Shown: positions 9,529-18,845 of the stretch, piece by piece | How the letters are laid out: every line of letters begins with the position of its first letter | How positions within the stretch are numbered: the stretch's first letter is position 1 | DNA from: Rattus norvegicus | Lineage: Eukaryota; Chordata; Mammalia; Rodentia; Muridae | Length of the DNA stretch: 64,000 bases | Direction of reading: 5' to 3' | Assembly (NCBI RefSeq): GCF_036323735.1 | Contig: NC_086028.1 | Location: 19,803,501-19,867,500 of the forward strand | Program-made: the position numbers and the translations under genes | The notes under the pieces: model-generated | What the model was told of the DNA's origin: nothing | The model's input: only the letters and a program-made list of their open reading frames with translations | Database searches by the model: none

Positions 9529-10828
9529 TTCATAGATGAGCAAACCTGAAGTGATTTGCAGAAGCTTCTAAAATCCATCTTCTTGGATGTAAATACATTG
9601 TTTTAGGACAATGGACAATCCCTTCCAAGACTGGCTTGATATTTTAACCTCATGCTTCAGTGTTTCACTAGTTATCTATGTAATTTGTCTTACAGGAAAT
9701 GGAATTGAATATTTTATGTATGTTGAGAACTGTGCAACATAGTAATCTCACATTATTCTATTCTCCCATTCACGATGCAAGGGGGAGGAGAATCTTTGAG
9801 CAAAATTAGAAAACTGGGAACGCGCACACAGAGTCTACGTTTCCAGTTTATTGTCCGCATTCGCTGTGACAGACGCTTACTAGCTCTCGCTATTGCGCTC
9901 CAAGTACTTTTTCCAGTCAACTTGCCACTGCCTCCTCCGCTATATTTGGGCTTACCCTTTCAGTGTAGTGCGTAGGATGTAAGGAGAAAATTAGATTATG
10001 TGCATGGGTTCCTATATGCATTCGAATGTGCCGGCCCTGCTGTGAAGCAAGATTAGATTACTGTATTGCTCCATTGTCCCCCCAATACTGAGTCTAGGAT
10101 TCTTTTCTATACAAATGGAGTTCTTTGCATTGTTACAGGTTATCTGATAACCACTTGAGGAGAGAACTCACTGTCATTTCTGTCCTATTTCAACTTAGAC
10201 TGCTTGGAGCGTGAGTACATTTGTTCCCAACAGGATAGTTGTCAAGTCAGCTTGCTTTGTCCATGTTTTCACTGATTGAATAAAAAAGCAGTCATTAGGA
10301 CGAGCTCATCAACACGCAAAGAACAAAATTAATAATTTGAAAAGAATCTGAAGTGTTTGCCGATGCCCGGGCAATCTAGCAAGGCGCTCGCCTGCTGAAT
10401 CTGTGCCACTTGACTTCAGATGTTAACACGGGAAGGGTCCTCAGGCTGAAAGCTAGGCTCCTTGTTGTGTATATGAAGCAACTTAGCAGAGGCAAAACAC
10501 TCATTCTTGATCACATTGTGGGTTAATGTCAGGACGGAGATCTAAAGTCATCAGTTGACTTTAAGCAAGACCACTATCCTTCATGGTCTGTAGTACACAG
10601 TAGACACCATTTTGGGTTTATTTTCTGGTCCCCACTGTGGTTGAGTTCACTAACCATTATTAACAATAAGAATTATAACATTGTCATAACCTTAACTTTT
10701 AAGTAACAAGATTTTGTCATGAATTATCAGCCATTACACCAGTAGTTTTTTGTTTTTGTTTTAATTTTTGTTTTTTTAGTATGAAGATGATTCTGAGTGG
10801 TGAAAGCCTCCTAGCTCATATTAGGGAA
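9529..10828. other. Unique sequence, no gene seen
   Basis: Contains a T-rich run (10747-10779). No exon or repeat was recognised. Confidence 0.5.
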
Positions 10829-10843
10829 AGATGCATAACTCTT
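10829..10843. repeat. Target-site duplication of RPL13 retrocopy
   Basis: The 15-mer agatgcataactctt is repeated exactly at 11066-11080. Confidence 0.97.
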
Positions 10844-11065
10844 TTTTTTTGCTTTATGGAAAATTTATTACAACTCTCCAGCTGCGCATTACTTCTTCTT
10901 CTCAACGTCTTGCTCTGCGGCTTCTTTCGCCCTCTTTGCTCGGATGCCGAAGAGCCGGGCATTGGCTCGGGCCATGCGAAGGTTGGCGAAAGCCTTAAAG
11001 TTCTTCTCCTCTTCCGTGATGGCTCTGGCCTTCTCCTTTTTGTACACATTCCGGATGGGCATCAC
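10844..11065 (-). pseudogene. Rpl13: RPL13 (60S ribosomal protein eL13) processed pseudogene, 5'-truncated
   Basis: On the minus strand this is the last 58 or so codons of the ribosomal protein L13 mRNA plus its 3'UTR. The segments VMPIRNVYKKEKAR, EEEKNFKAFANLRMARANAR and AKRAKEAAEQDVEKKK can be read, then a TAA stop (10889-10891). From memory, two residues differ from the usual mammalian sequence (Val to Ala before ITEEEK, and Ser to Asn in the KAFASLR segment). The 3'UTR keeps AATAAA (10864-10869 in reverse) and a short A tail seen as T's from 10842. The 5' end stops in mid-coding sequence at 11065, and an exact 15-bp target duplication flanks the copy. This is classic 5'-truncated, L1-mediated retroposition. 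The minus-strand start codon near 11107 lies in flanking DNA, so any fused peptide is accidental. Not expected to be functional. Confidence 0.96.
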
Positions 11066-11080
11066 AGATGCATAACTCTT

Positions 11081-11857
11081 GATGGTTCCTCCGTTTATTC
11101 TTTTCACTCCCTGTGTGTCTGGTTTTCCCCTGAGGGATCCACGTCGATTTTTAAATTGTTAGAATGTCTGAGTATCTAAGTAAAAGCAACAACAGCAAAC
11201 CGGCCTGATAAAGATGTGAAACATTTTTGTGAAATTCTCACACCTCATTCATTCCCGAGTAGGATGTAAAGTCCATTTCCTGTGACTCAAATATCCACAC
11301 AAAGAGAGAAAGGGCCTGACACTTTCCCACAGTGAAAGAAAAATGTCTGGTGGTCATGACTGCAAGGGGCATATGCTGAGAGCTGTGACCTAGAGTACAT
11401 TCCAGGCTGAACAGCGCCGACTTTAAAGTAGAAAAGCCAGCAATTTCTTTTCCGTGAGGACCCCTTCAAATGGTATGGCCAAATGAGCTCAGCCTAATGT
11501 GCTTGAATGGACTTGGATTTTCTCTGAGGGCCTGAAGATGGGAGAATTGAAGGCTGGTATACCTTTGCCTTCTTTCAGAGGACAGAAAGGCAAGACAGTG
11601 AGCACCCACATGCCCTTCTCCCCCATGGCTGGCAACAGCTGCTTGGTTACCAAGAAAAGAGTTCACTTGGGTGGGGAGGAAATACTTCTTTATAAACAAC
11701 GTGCTTTATGACTCCTGTTTCTGGGAAACCTGATATAATGCAACTACAAGTATTTAGGGTCAAGTTCCAGTGGTTTTAATTAAATATTTGACTGTTTTAT
11801 GTGTTATTGCATTTGACTAAGTTTGAGACCTGGGTTGTTAAGAAGTCAGAAATTTGC

Positions 11858-11860
<3 letters not shown>
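11081..11860. other. Unique sequence, no gene seen
   Basis: Overlapping frames of 60-77 codons (11287-11711) on both strands match nothing I recognise. Confidence 0.5.

Positions 11861-11911
<51 letters not shown>
11861..11911. repeat. (TG)n microsatellite
   Basis: About 25 TG units, followed by a pyrimidine-rich stretch (11923-11995). Confidence 0.98.
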
Positions 11912-11913
<2 letters not shown>

Positions 11914-11995
11914 TATGTTCTGTCTCCTTTCCTCCTCCTCTGTCTTCCCTTCTCCCTTCCTCCCCCTGGGCTCCTTCCCTCCCTCCGCTCTCTAC

Positions 11996-12899
11996 TCTGC
12001 ATCCACAGTCCACAGTTGCAGTTGCAATGACCTGGGCTGATGGAAATGGATAAGGGGGATCTCAGCCTGGGTTGGTAATACTTCACATGGCACAGTAAAA
12101 TCCTCTCTCTCTGACTTTCATACTCTTTTAAGGAATCTCTTTTTCTTCAGAGCAAGGATGGTTAGCAATGGCTTCAGGCTAGAACATCTCTGCTCAGACA
12201 CACAGGCAGGCAGGTGTCTAGAAGAGGCACACAGCATCTCCATTCAGAATCAAGAGCAACTGACGAAACCCAGGCTGCATTTGGCTTGTTCCTAGAGACA
12301 ATCATAGGCAGTCAAAAATCTCTCCCTTTCTCTTAGTCTTCTTGCTTCTCCCCTACAAAATGTGTGCTTCTGCAACTCTGCAGTTCTTAGCCTAACGTAA
12401 ATGTCTTCACTCTGGAGATGGTTTGAAGAGAAGTTTAAGGGAAAACTTTACTATGAGATTTGGGTTCTTCGAGAAGTCTTGCAAAAATAGTTCTATAAAT
12501 CATTGCTAACTTAAAATATTATTGATATTGGAAGATGAGTGAATCTTTCATACTGCCTCATGGTTGAGCAAGCACAAACACTGTGTATTATGTAGTGAAA
12601 GAAAAATAGGGTTGTTCCTTATGTAGGAAATGGTTAGTAATCTACTCAGATACCTGATTTCCTTTAAGAGTTTAATGATCAGTTCAACCCGCAATACAGG
12701 GAGTGGAAATCCAGACAGGCTTGCCGTCATTACTAGAGGAATGCCACGGAGGAAAGGTGAGCTCTCAGAGCTCCAGGTTGGCCCTATGAACAATGAGCTC
12801 CTGCTGTAAACAGCTGTTCCAATCCTGGTTTTTCTCTTTACAGACCAGGGGGCCTTGGAATCCCATTTCTTGAATCCAAATCGGGCTTTCATTTCTTAT
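11996..12899. other. Unique sequence, no gene seen
   Basis: A minus-strand frame of 114 codons (12548-12892) has no recognisable domain or supporting context. It is probably chance. Confidence 0.45.
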
Positions 12900-13035
12900 T
12901 CTGTGATGTTGTACAGCTTCCTAGTGTTTCTTACCCAAGGCATAAAAAAGTAGTAGCTCCTGACTCATAGCAGCGCGAGGATCCAATGAGACAGCAGTGT
13001 GTGGAAAGACTCTGGCGTATGGTAAATAATACAGT
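12900..13035 (+). mobile_element. Possible MIR SINE fragment, plus strand
   Basis: 'gcgcgaggatccaatgagac...gtgtggaaagactctggcgtatggtaaataat' resembles the second half of MIR (the segments around gaggattaaatgag and cctggcacatagtaa). It is strongly diverged. Confidence 0.45.
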
Positions 13036-13197
13036 TATATCACACTGCAAGGCTGCATCGGGATAGTCATAAAGCCTTTGTAAATAACGGCCCCTCGTCT
13101 CATTCTATTCATATGTAAAACCAGACAAAAACAGCATGGTAAGGACTGGAGCCAGTATTATCATAATTTAGGGTTTATTTTAAAAGTTACTTGCGTT

Positions 13198-13345
13198 GGG
13201 CTGGAGAGAGGGCTCAGCGGTTAAGAGCACTGACTGCTCTTCCGGAGGTCCTGCGTTCAATTACCAGCAACCACATGGGAGCTCACAACCATCTGTAATG
13301 GGATCTGGTGCCCTCTTCTGGTGTGTCTGAAGACAGCTACTGTAT
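13198..13345 (+). mobile_element. B2 SINE, plus strand, ending in (AT)n
   Basis: A clear B2 head (gggctggagagagggctcag, cggttaagagcactgactgc), B box region (ctgcgttcaattaccagcaac) and body (atctgtaatgggatctggtg, tctggtgtgtctgaagacag). The tail has become an (AT)n microsatellite. Confidence 0.93.
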
Positions 13346-13349
13346 ACTC

Positions 13350-13351
<2 letters not shown>

Positions 13352-13400
<49 letters not shown>
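13352..13400. repeat. (AT)n microsatellite grown from a B2 tail
   Basis: About 24 perfect TA units at the 3' end of the B2 at 13198. Confidence 0.97.
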
Positions 13401-13403
<3 letters not shown>

Positions 13404-13719
13404 TTTTTTTAAAAAGTTGCCTGTGCACACAAACGCAGAGACGCTAACGTGGTGACCTCCACGTGCCCCTTGTTGACCTCTGATGATGGTCACCTTTATA
13501 GTTTTCTTCCACCTATTTCCCCACCAATATTTTTCTGGGATGTTCTGCAGCAAATCACAGACAACAATTTCTTTTCAGTCATAAATTCTGGAGTATGCAA
13601 CTGTAGTAGAGCAGTTGAAGGTGGCCAACATGATTTTCATATACGTGGTCCCTTTGCAATGTGATCCTGTCACTCATTCTAGCATGAGGTGGAATCTCTT
13701 TCTCAAGCTCTGTCATGTA

Positions 13720-13842
13720 GGCTGGCTACTCTTGGGAGCCTGTAAACCTAGTTACTCTTGAGGTTAAGGCAGGTGGATTTTGAGTCTGAGATCAGCTTGG
13801 GCTACATTGTGACACATTGTCTCAACAGCCATAACAAAAAGT
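13720..13842 (+). mobile_element. Old B1/PB1-type SINE
   Basis: 'ctggctactcttgggagcctgtaaacctagttactcttgaggttaaggcaggtgg' then 'cagcttgggctacattgtgac' and 'ttgtctcaacagccataac' gives the B1-like 7SL layout, diverged. Confidence 0.6.
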
Positions 13843-13921
13843 GATGCATAATAGCTAGGCAAAAGAATGCTTCAACTGAGCATGACCTATATGATACTGA
13901 CCTTAGAGGATTTTAAACAAG

Positions 13922-14342
13922 TGTCATGATTTGCATATATGCTCGGCCCAGGCAATGGCACTATTAGAAGGTGTGGCCCTGTTGGAGCAGGTGTATCACT
14001 GTGGCTTTAAGACCCTCATCCTAGCTGCCTGGAAGCCAGCAGTCTGCTAACAGCCTTCAGATAAAGATGTAGAACTCTCAGCTCCCTTGTACCATGCCTG
14101 TCTAGATGGTGCCATGTTCCTACCTTGATGATAATAGACTGAACCTCTGCACCTGTAAGCCAGCCACAATTAAATGTTGTCCTTATAAGACTTGCATTGC
14201 GAGCAGGGGTTGCACATGCCTTTAATTCCAGCACTTGGGAAGCAGAGACAGGTGGATCTCTGTGAGTTCAAGACCAGCCTGGTCTACAGAGCTAGTTCCA
14301 GAAAAACCCTGATTGCGTAGAGAAACCCTGTCTTAAACAAAC

Positions 14343-14401
<59 letters not shown>

Positions 14402-14470
14402 GAAAGAAAGAAAAAAAGACTTGCATTGGTCATGGTGTCTGTTCACAGCAGTAAAACCCCAACTAAGACA
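13922..14470 (+). mobile_element. Solo LTR of shared-terminus family, split by a B1
   Basis: It starts tgtcatgatttgcatatatg and ends ...gtaaaaccccaactaagaca (14470). Internal landmarks are 'gatgtagaactctcagctcc' and 'gccacaattaaatgttgtcc', which are shared with 28312-28672 and 30128-30519. A B1 sits in it with a 13-bp target duplication (14187-14199 and 14416-14428), so the LTR is the older insertion. No clear 5-bp duplication flanks the LTR itself. Confidence 0.6.
14200..14415 (+). mobile_element. B1 SINE with expanded (GAAA)n tail, nested in the LTR
   Basis: A clear B1 body ('ttgcacatgcctttaattcc', 'gcacttgggaagcagagacagg', 'gagttcaagaccagcctggt', 'gaaaccctgtcttaaacaaac') is followed by about 18 GAAA units (14342-14410). 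It is flanked by the exact 13-mer aagacttgcattg at 14187-14199 and 14416-14428. Confidence 0.95.
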
Positions 14471-16495
14471 GCCAGCCAGTATCACCGTTAAGTCATTAGG
14501 TTTTCTTTGGTTTTGAACTGTGGACAAGGGACTGAGGTTCCTATTTTACATAACCAAACCAGACCTGACCTCCAGGTTCTCCCAGCATCTCTCAGTCCCT
14601 GGCTGGCATATCCTGCCTGCAACCCTGAACTTTCTAGCCCAGGGGCTGGGCTGCCTTTCTCCCAGAGGCTCTTCCCTATGTAATCTAGATATTTTGCTCT
14701 CACTCTCTTCTTTCTCTGTGCATGATCCCCTTTCTCTATTTCTTTCCTCCCTACCCCACCGTCCTTTCCCCATGGTCACTTCCCTCCTGGCCTTGGTACT
14801 TGGGGGCCAGTGAACTCACCCACTTGACAGCAGCTTTCCAATAAACCTGCCTTTAGTATAATTTAGTCTGGCTTAAATTGGCTCATTTCGTCAGTGGTGG
14901 AGAAATAACCCATCAGGTTTGGGTGGGTTTTTAATGAGTGAATAGACAGCACAGTCATTACAGTAATTTTTTAAATGCTTAAGCCAGATCTTTATGTAAT
15001 AAACGTGAGGCTTTTAACATTCTTTCCAAAGTACTGAACTTAGAAGACACAGGGACTTTATGACCGTGAAGGAGCATGGCAGTGGGCTAGGGTCTGTTGG
15101 GAGATCTGTTCTGTGACTTTCCCACTAAACAGCCTCTGGCAAAAGTAGCTGATCTATGTAACGGTCTAAAGCGAGTTGATACTTGATGAAAGATAGTTGT
15201 TCTTGAGCTTTATTGGCTCACAGTCTTCTTGGAAAATCTGATGAAACATGTAGAACTTCTCTTTACGGAAAAAAATGCATGAGAGAAAGGGAGTCCCTAC
15301 TTTCTTAAACAGGGAGTAGCGCACTGGGGGTGATGCTCACAGGCTAGTCAGTGTGGGCATAGAGAAGAAAAGGCTGATGTTCTTGATGGAGCATACTTGA
15401 ATTCCCAGGGATGCGGGGCTGGCTTTTAACTGCCAAAGACTCTGTTTATGTTTGCCAGGCATGTGCTTTCTTTGTTGTTACTGTTACTGCTACGTTTGAA
15501 AGAGGAGGGGCTGTTGGACAAGCTTCTGGCTGGATCTCAGCTTTCTTGACTAGATACATTTCAGTGTCTTCTGAAGTATCAGTGGGTTCCTGCAGCTCCC
15601 ACTCCTAGACCTTCCTTTGGCTCAAAGCCCTGAGTGACGGAATGAGCAGGAAGCCCGGGGGCCCCTAAGACAAGCCATCGTAGCTGCACCTTACCATTGC
15701 TGATGCTGTCTAATGAACTGGATGCTTCTGTGGAACTAGGGCTGAGTGTCTTGAAGACTCTAGGTGAAAATGTGTTAGGCTTGAGTCAACAGTTAATACC
15801 ACCTTGGTTCAAATTTCACCCCACAGCTTGAGTGTTGTCTGTGCATATGATACACATATTAGCTTATCCATGTGGAGAAAGAAAATCTTTTTTCTATTGC
15901 TACTTCTTCTCTTGCTAGTACTCCACATGACCAGTTGTCTATGAAACTGGGATGAAAAGGAGCAAGGATTAAAAGCTGAAGATCCAGCACCAAGTTGAGG
16001 TAAACTGGGAGATTACAATGCTTCTAGAACAGTTACTTTATTGTTAATAAAAGTGATAGATGAAAGTTATCATAAATCCTCATATTAAGAGGTGCCCATT
16101 CACACACTCCCTCTCCTCATACGTTGTTTTGTTTTCAATAACAGTAGAGACCACCCTGCACTGTATTAACTTATATACTTACTGGTATCCTCCATTGTAA
16201 CACAAACTTCGCTACAACCCAACCCTGCCTAGTTCGGTGTTATATCTCTGTCACAGTAGCTGGCATGATAGGTGCTCACCCACTCCAATTATGTTTTTGA
16301 GAGACAGGTGAACAGTTAGATAAGGTGATGTTGACTACCTGGCGTTTCCGGAAGCTCTGATGCTGGCCTGTGTAAGAACACCCAGGAAGGGCATTTCAAA
16401 GATGCAGCTGTTCCCCCTGTGTCTTTAGTAACCCTTACCCTTCATGTGAGAACTGAGTTTCAGGATAAAGAGCCTGGTTACATGCTGATGCTGAG
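14471..16495. other. Unique sequence, no gene seen
   Basis: Two overlapping frames at 14488-14813 (97 codons plus, 77 minus) are not recognised. The stretch from 14700 to 14780 is pyrimidine rich. No repeat was recognised. Confidence 0.5.
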
Positions 16496-16571
16496 GAAAT
16501 GACCCCCACAAAGCATTGTGGGAAATGACCATGCAAAGCATTGTGAGAAATGATCCTGCAAAGCATTGTAA
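16496..16571. repeat. Three-copy 25-26-bp tandem repeat
   Basis: Three consecutive units share gaaatga-cc--gcaaagcattgtg-: gaaatgacccccacaaagca.., gaaatgaccatgcaaagcat.., gaaatgatcctgcaaagcat... The last is shortened. No function is suggested. Confidence 0.85.
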
Positions 16572-16979
16572 AAAGGCTATTGTTATGTGACTTATGTGGC
16601 CTCCAAATGTGTAAAACGGGAGAGGTTCATTCACTCTTTTTCCCTAATGATTTGGGACAAGTCAAAATAATAATGAGGCAAATAAAACCGCGAGGAAAAT
16701 AAAAACAATCAAATAGGTGGTTCCCTAATCCAGTCTCATTAAATGAGACATTCTTCAGTATTCTCTCCCCCGCCCACATGCTTTCAAATAAGCATGTCTT
16801 AGGAGATGCATATTTTACAAATATTCTTCTTGGCTATATATTTCCTTCAAGCTGTAAAACGTTCAGTAGCAATGAGAATAATAAAAAATGAAGTGAAACA
16901 AATTTCCACTGGAGTCTTCAATTTAAAAGGCATATAGACCAAGTAATACTTCCAACAGTTAAGCCCTGAAGGGTATCAT

Positions 16980-17340
16980 TAAATAATTAAAAATAGGCAT
17001 GGTTAAAACCATGTTAAAAGATAGACTTCTTTTCTACTGACCAAAGAAATGTAAATTAAAGGACTGACCAACTTGGCAAAGTTATTATCTAGTACCATAA
17101 AAGAACTGAAAACAAAACACAGGCATCTGAATACATTGAAGCAAGTTCTATGGAAGCAGTGTGGAGAGGGGCAGCAGGACCTTAAATGTGGACATCCTCT
17201 GTCCCAGAAATTACACTGGGGACTAGGTCCTTAGGATAGAGTCAGAGATCTATTTTCAGGGATATTAATGGATGGGCCATTTATTTATATAATCAAGTAT
17301 TTAAAAGATGTTAATACCCACCCACCCATTTAGGATTAAT
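16980..17340 (+). mobile_element. Possible ancient L1 (L1M-type) fragment
   Basis: 'accaaagaaatgtaaattaaag' and 'ttacactggggactaggtccttaggatag' resemble the part of L1 ORF2 near the 3' end in old mammalian L1. No frame survives. Confidence 0.4.
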
Positions 17341-17389
17341 AAAACTGCTTGACATATTTCCACATACTAAAAATAGCTGGCATTTATTT

Positions 17390-17545
17390 AGGGCCGCTGC
17401 TTGGCTGGCACTGCACTGAACACATCATAAGAATTAGCTCAGTTTTCACAACAATCGTCCTCCACATACACGGTCGTATTATCTCCTATGGTAAATTCGG
17501 GGTCACAGCTGACAGTCTGGCTTGAGTCTGTGCTCTTTGCACTGT
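17390..17545 (-). mobile_element. MIR SINE, minus strand
   Basis: The plus strand reads in MIR-antisense order: 'ggcactgcactgaacacatcataagaattagctcagttttcacaac', 'tcctatggtaaattcggggtcacagctgac'. It is an ancient tRNA-derived SINE, diverged. Confidence 0.6.
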
Positions 17546-17664
17546 CTGTGGATATAACACAGTGACCATGAAGAGAAAGAATACAGATAGGTTCAACAGA
17601 GGAAAACAAACATCAGAAGGGGCAGAAGAAAGGGAATCCACAGACTGCTTAGAAAAGAAAAATG

Positions 17665-17845
17665 GGGCTGGAGAGATGGCTCAGTGGTTAAGAGCACCGA
17701 CTGCTCTTCCAGAGGTCCTGAGTTCAAATCCCAGCAACCACATGGTGGCTCACAACCATCTGTAATGGGATCTGATGCCTTCTTCTGGTGTGTCTGAAGA
17801 GAGCAACAGTGTACTCATATAATGAATAAATAAATCTTAAAAAAA
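17665..17845 (+). mobile_element. B2 SINE, plus strand
   Basis: Near-consensus B2: gggctggagagatggctcag, tggttaagagcaccgactgc, gagttcaaatcccagcaacc, atctgtaatgggatctgatg, tctggtgtgtctgaagagag, and an A/T-rich tail with aataaataaat. The direct repeat aaaaatgggg/aaaaaatggg on the two sides is a possible short target duplication. Confidence 0.95.
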
Positions 17846-17985
17846 ATGGGCCAGAGGATCTTACAGTAGATAAGACACATTGGGAGTTATTCAGAGTGAC
17901 CTACTTTCTTCTTTAAAACTTACCACAGTCTAAGATTATTATTCAATAAGTTATATTGCTGTGAAGATCGTAAAACGTGTCTTTT

Positions 17986-18001
17986 AAAAATCAGCCAACT
18001 A
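17986..18001. repeat. Target-site duplication of ID element
   Basis: aaaaatcagccaacta is repeated exactly at 18099-18114. Confidence 0.95.
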
Positions 18002-18098
18002 GGGGCTGGGGATTTAGCTCAGTGGTAGAGCGCTTACCTAGGAAGCGCAAGGCCCTGGGTTCGGTCCCCAGCTCCGAAAAAAAGAACCAAAAAAAAAA
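18002..18098 (+). mobile_element. ID SINE (rat-type, near intact)
   Basis: Starts ggggctggggatttagctca, with A box, B box (gggttcggtcccc) and ...cagctccg core followed by an A-rich tail broken by 'gaacc'. It is flanked by an exact 16-bp duplication (17986-18001 and 18099-18114), so the insertion is young. Core difference from the 9416 copy: 'cttacctaggaagcgcaagg' against 'cttgcctagcaagcgcgagg'. Confidence 0.98.
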
Positions 18099-18489
18099 AA
18101 AAATCAGCCAACTATTAGCCTCATTATTTACAGCAAATGTCGAAGCCCCAGATGAACTCGGTTGGCCTTGGCTTTCCTGGTTCGTCTCTTCACAAATTTC
18201 AATCATTTTGCCATTTGGTTCTGGTTCTATGTCTTTATTAAGAGCCTGAGTAAGTCTGCTAGGATTCATCGCTGAAATGCAAGTGGGTGTGGACATAGAG
18301 AACTGAATTGGCTGTAATAGACACGTTGCTTGACTGACCCAAGAAATATTAAAGAAACCGAGAGAGATCTCCACTCTTCAGGCTGCAGAGGAAAGACTGT
18401 CTGCAGTTGCCCTTGGATGTAGACTTGGCCAGGTGACATATGAGGAGTTGGCTACTAGAGGATTTTCTATAAAATGTCATTCTGGGGTT

Positions 18490-18655
18490 TGAGGATGGCT
18501 CAGGGTTCCCCTTAGAAGTCCTAAATTTGCACTCCCATGGCAACTCACAACCCTATGTAACTCCAGTTCCAAGAGATCCAACACCCTCTTCTGACTTTGG
18601 AGGATGGTACGCAGACATACACATGTAAGTAAGGCATCCATACACGAAAAAGAAA
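18490..18655 (+). mobile_element. B3/B2-type SINE, plus strand, diverged
   Basis: 'tttgaggatggctcagggtt', 'caactcacaaccctatgtaac', 'aacaccctcttctgactttgg' and 'agacatacacatgtaagtaagg' follow B3 order, and an A-rich tail ends at the next element. Confidence 0.7.
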
Positions 18656-18661
18656 AAATTT

Positions 18662-18844
18662 TTTAAAAAGATTTATTTATTTATTATATATAAGCACACC
18701 GTCACTGTCTTCGGACACACCAGAAGAGGGCATCTGATCTCATTACAGATGGTTGTGAGCCACCATGTGGTTGCTGGGATTTGAACTCGGGACCTCTGGA
18801 AGAGCAGTCAGTGCTCTTAACCGCTAAGCCATCCCTCCAACCCA
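18662..18844 (-). mobile_element. B2 SINE, minus strand
   Basis: Antisense B2, near consensus: tail as atttatttatttattatat, then 'ggacacaccagaagagggca', 'gagccaccatgtggttgctg', 'gaactcgggacctctggaag', 'gtcagtgctcttaaccgcta'. Flanks are A-rich (aaaagaaaaaatttttt and aaaagaaaattttaaaag), which may be an imperfect target duplication. Confidence 0.94.
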
Positions 18845-18845
18845 T

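Noticed and set aside
10889..11107. 72-codon RPL13-like minus frame as a small gene
   Set aside because: Its start lies in target-site flank. The RPL13 part is a 5'-truncated retrocopy.
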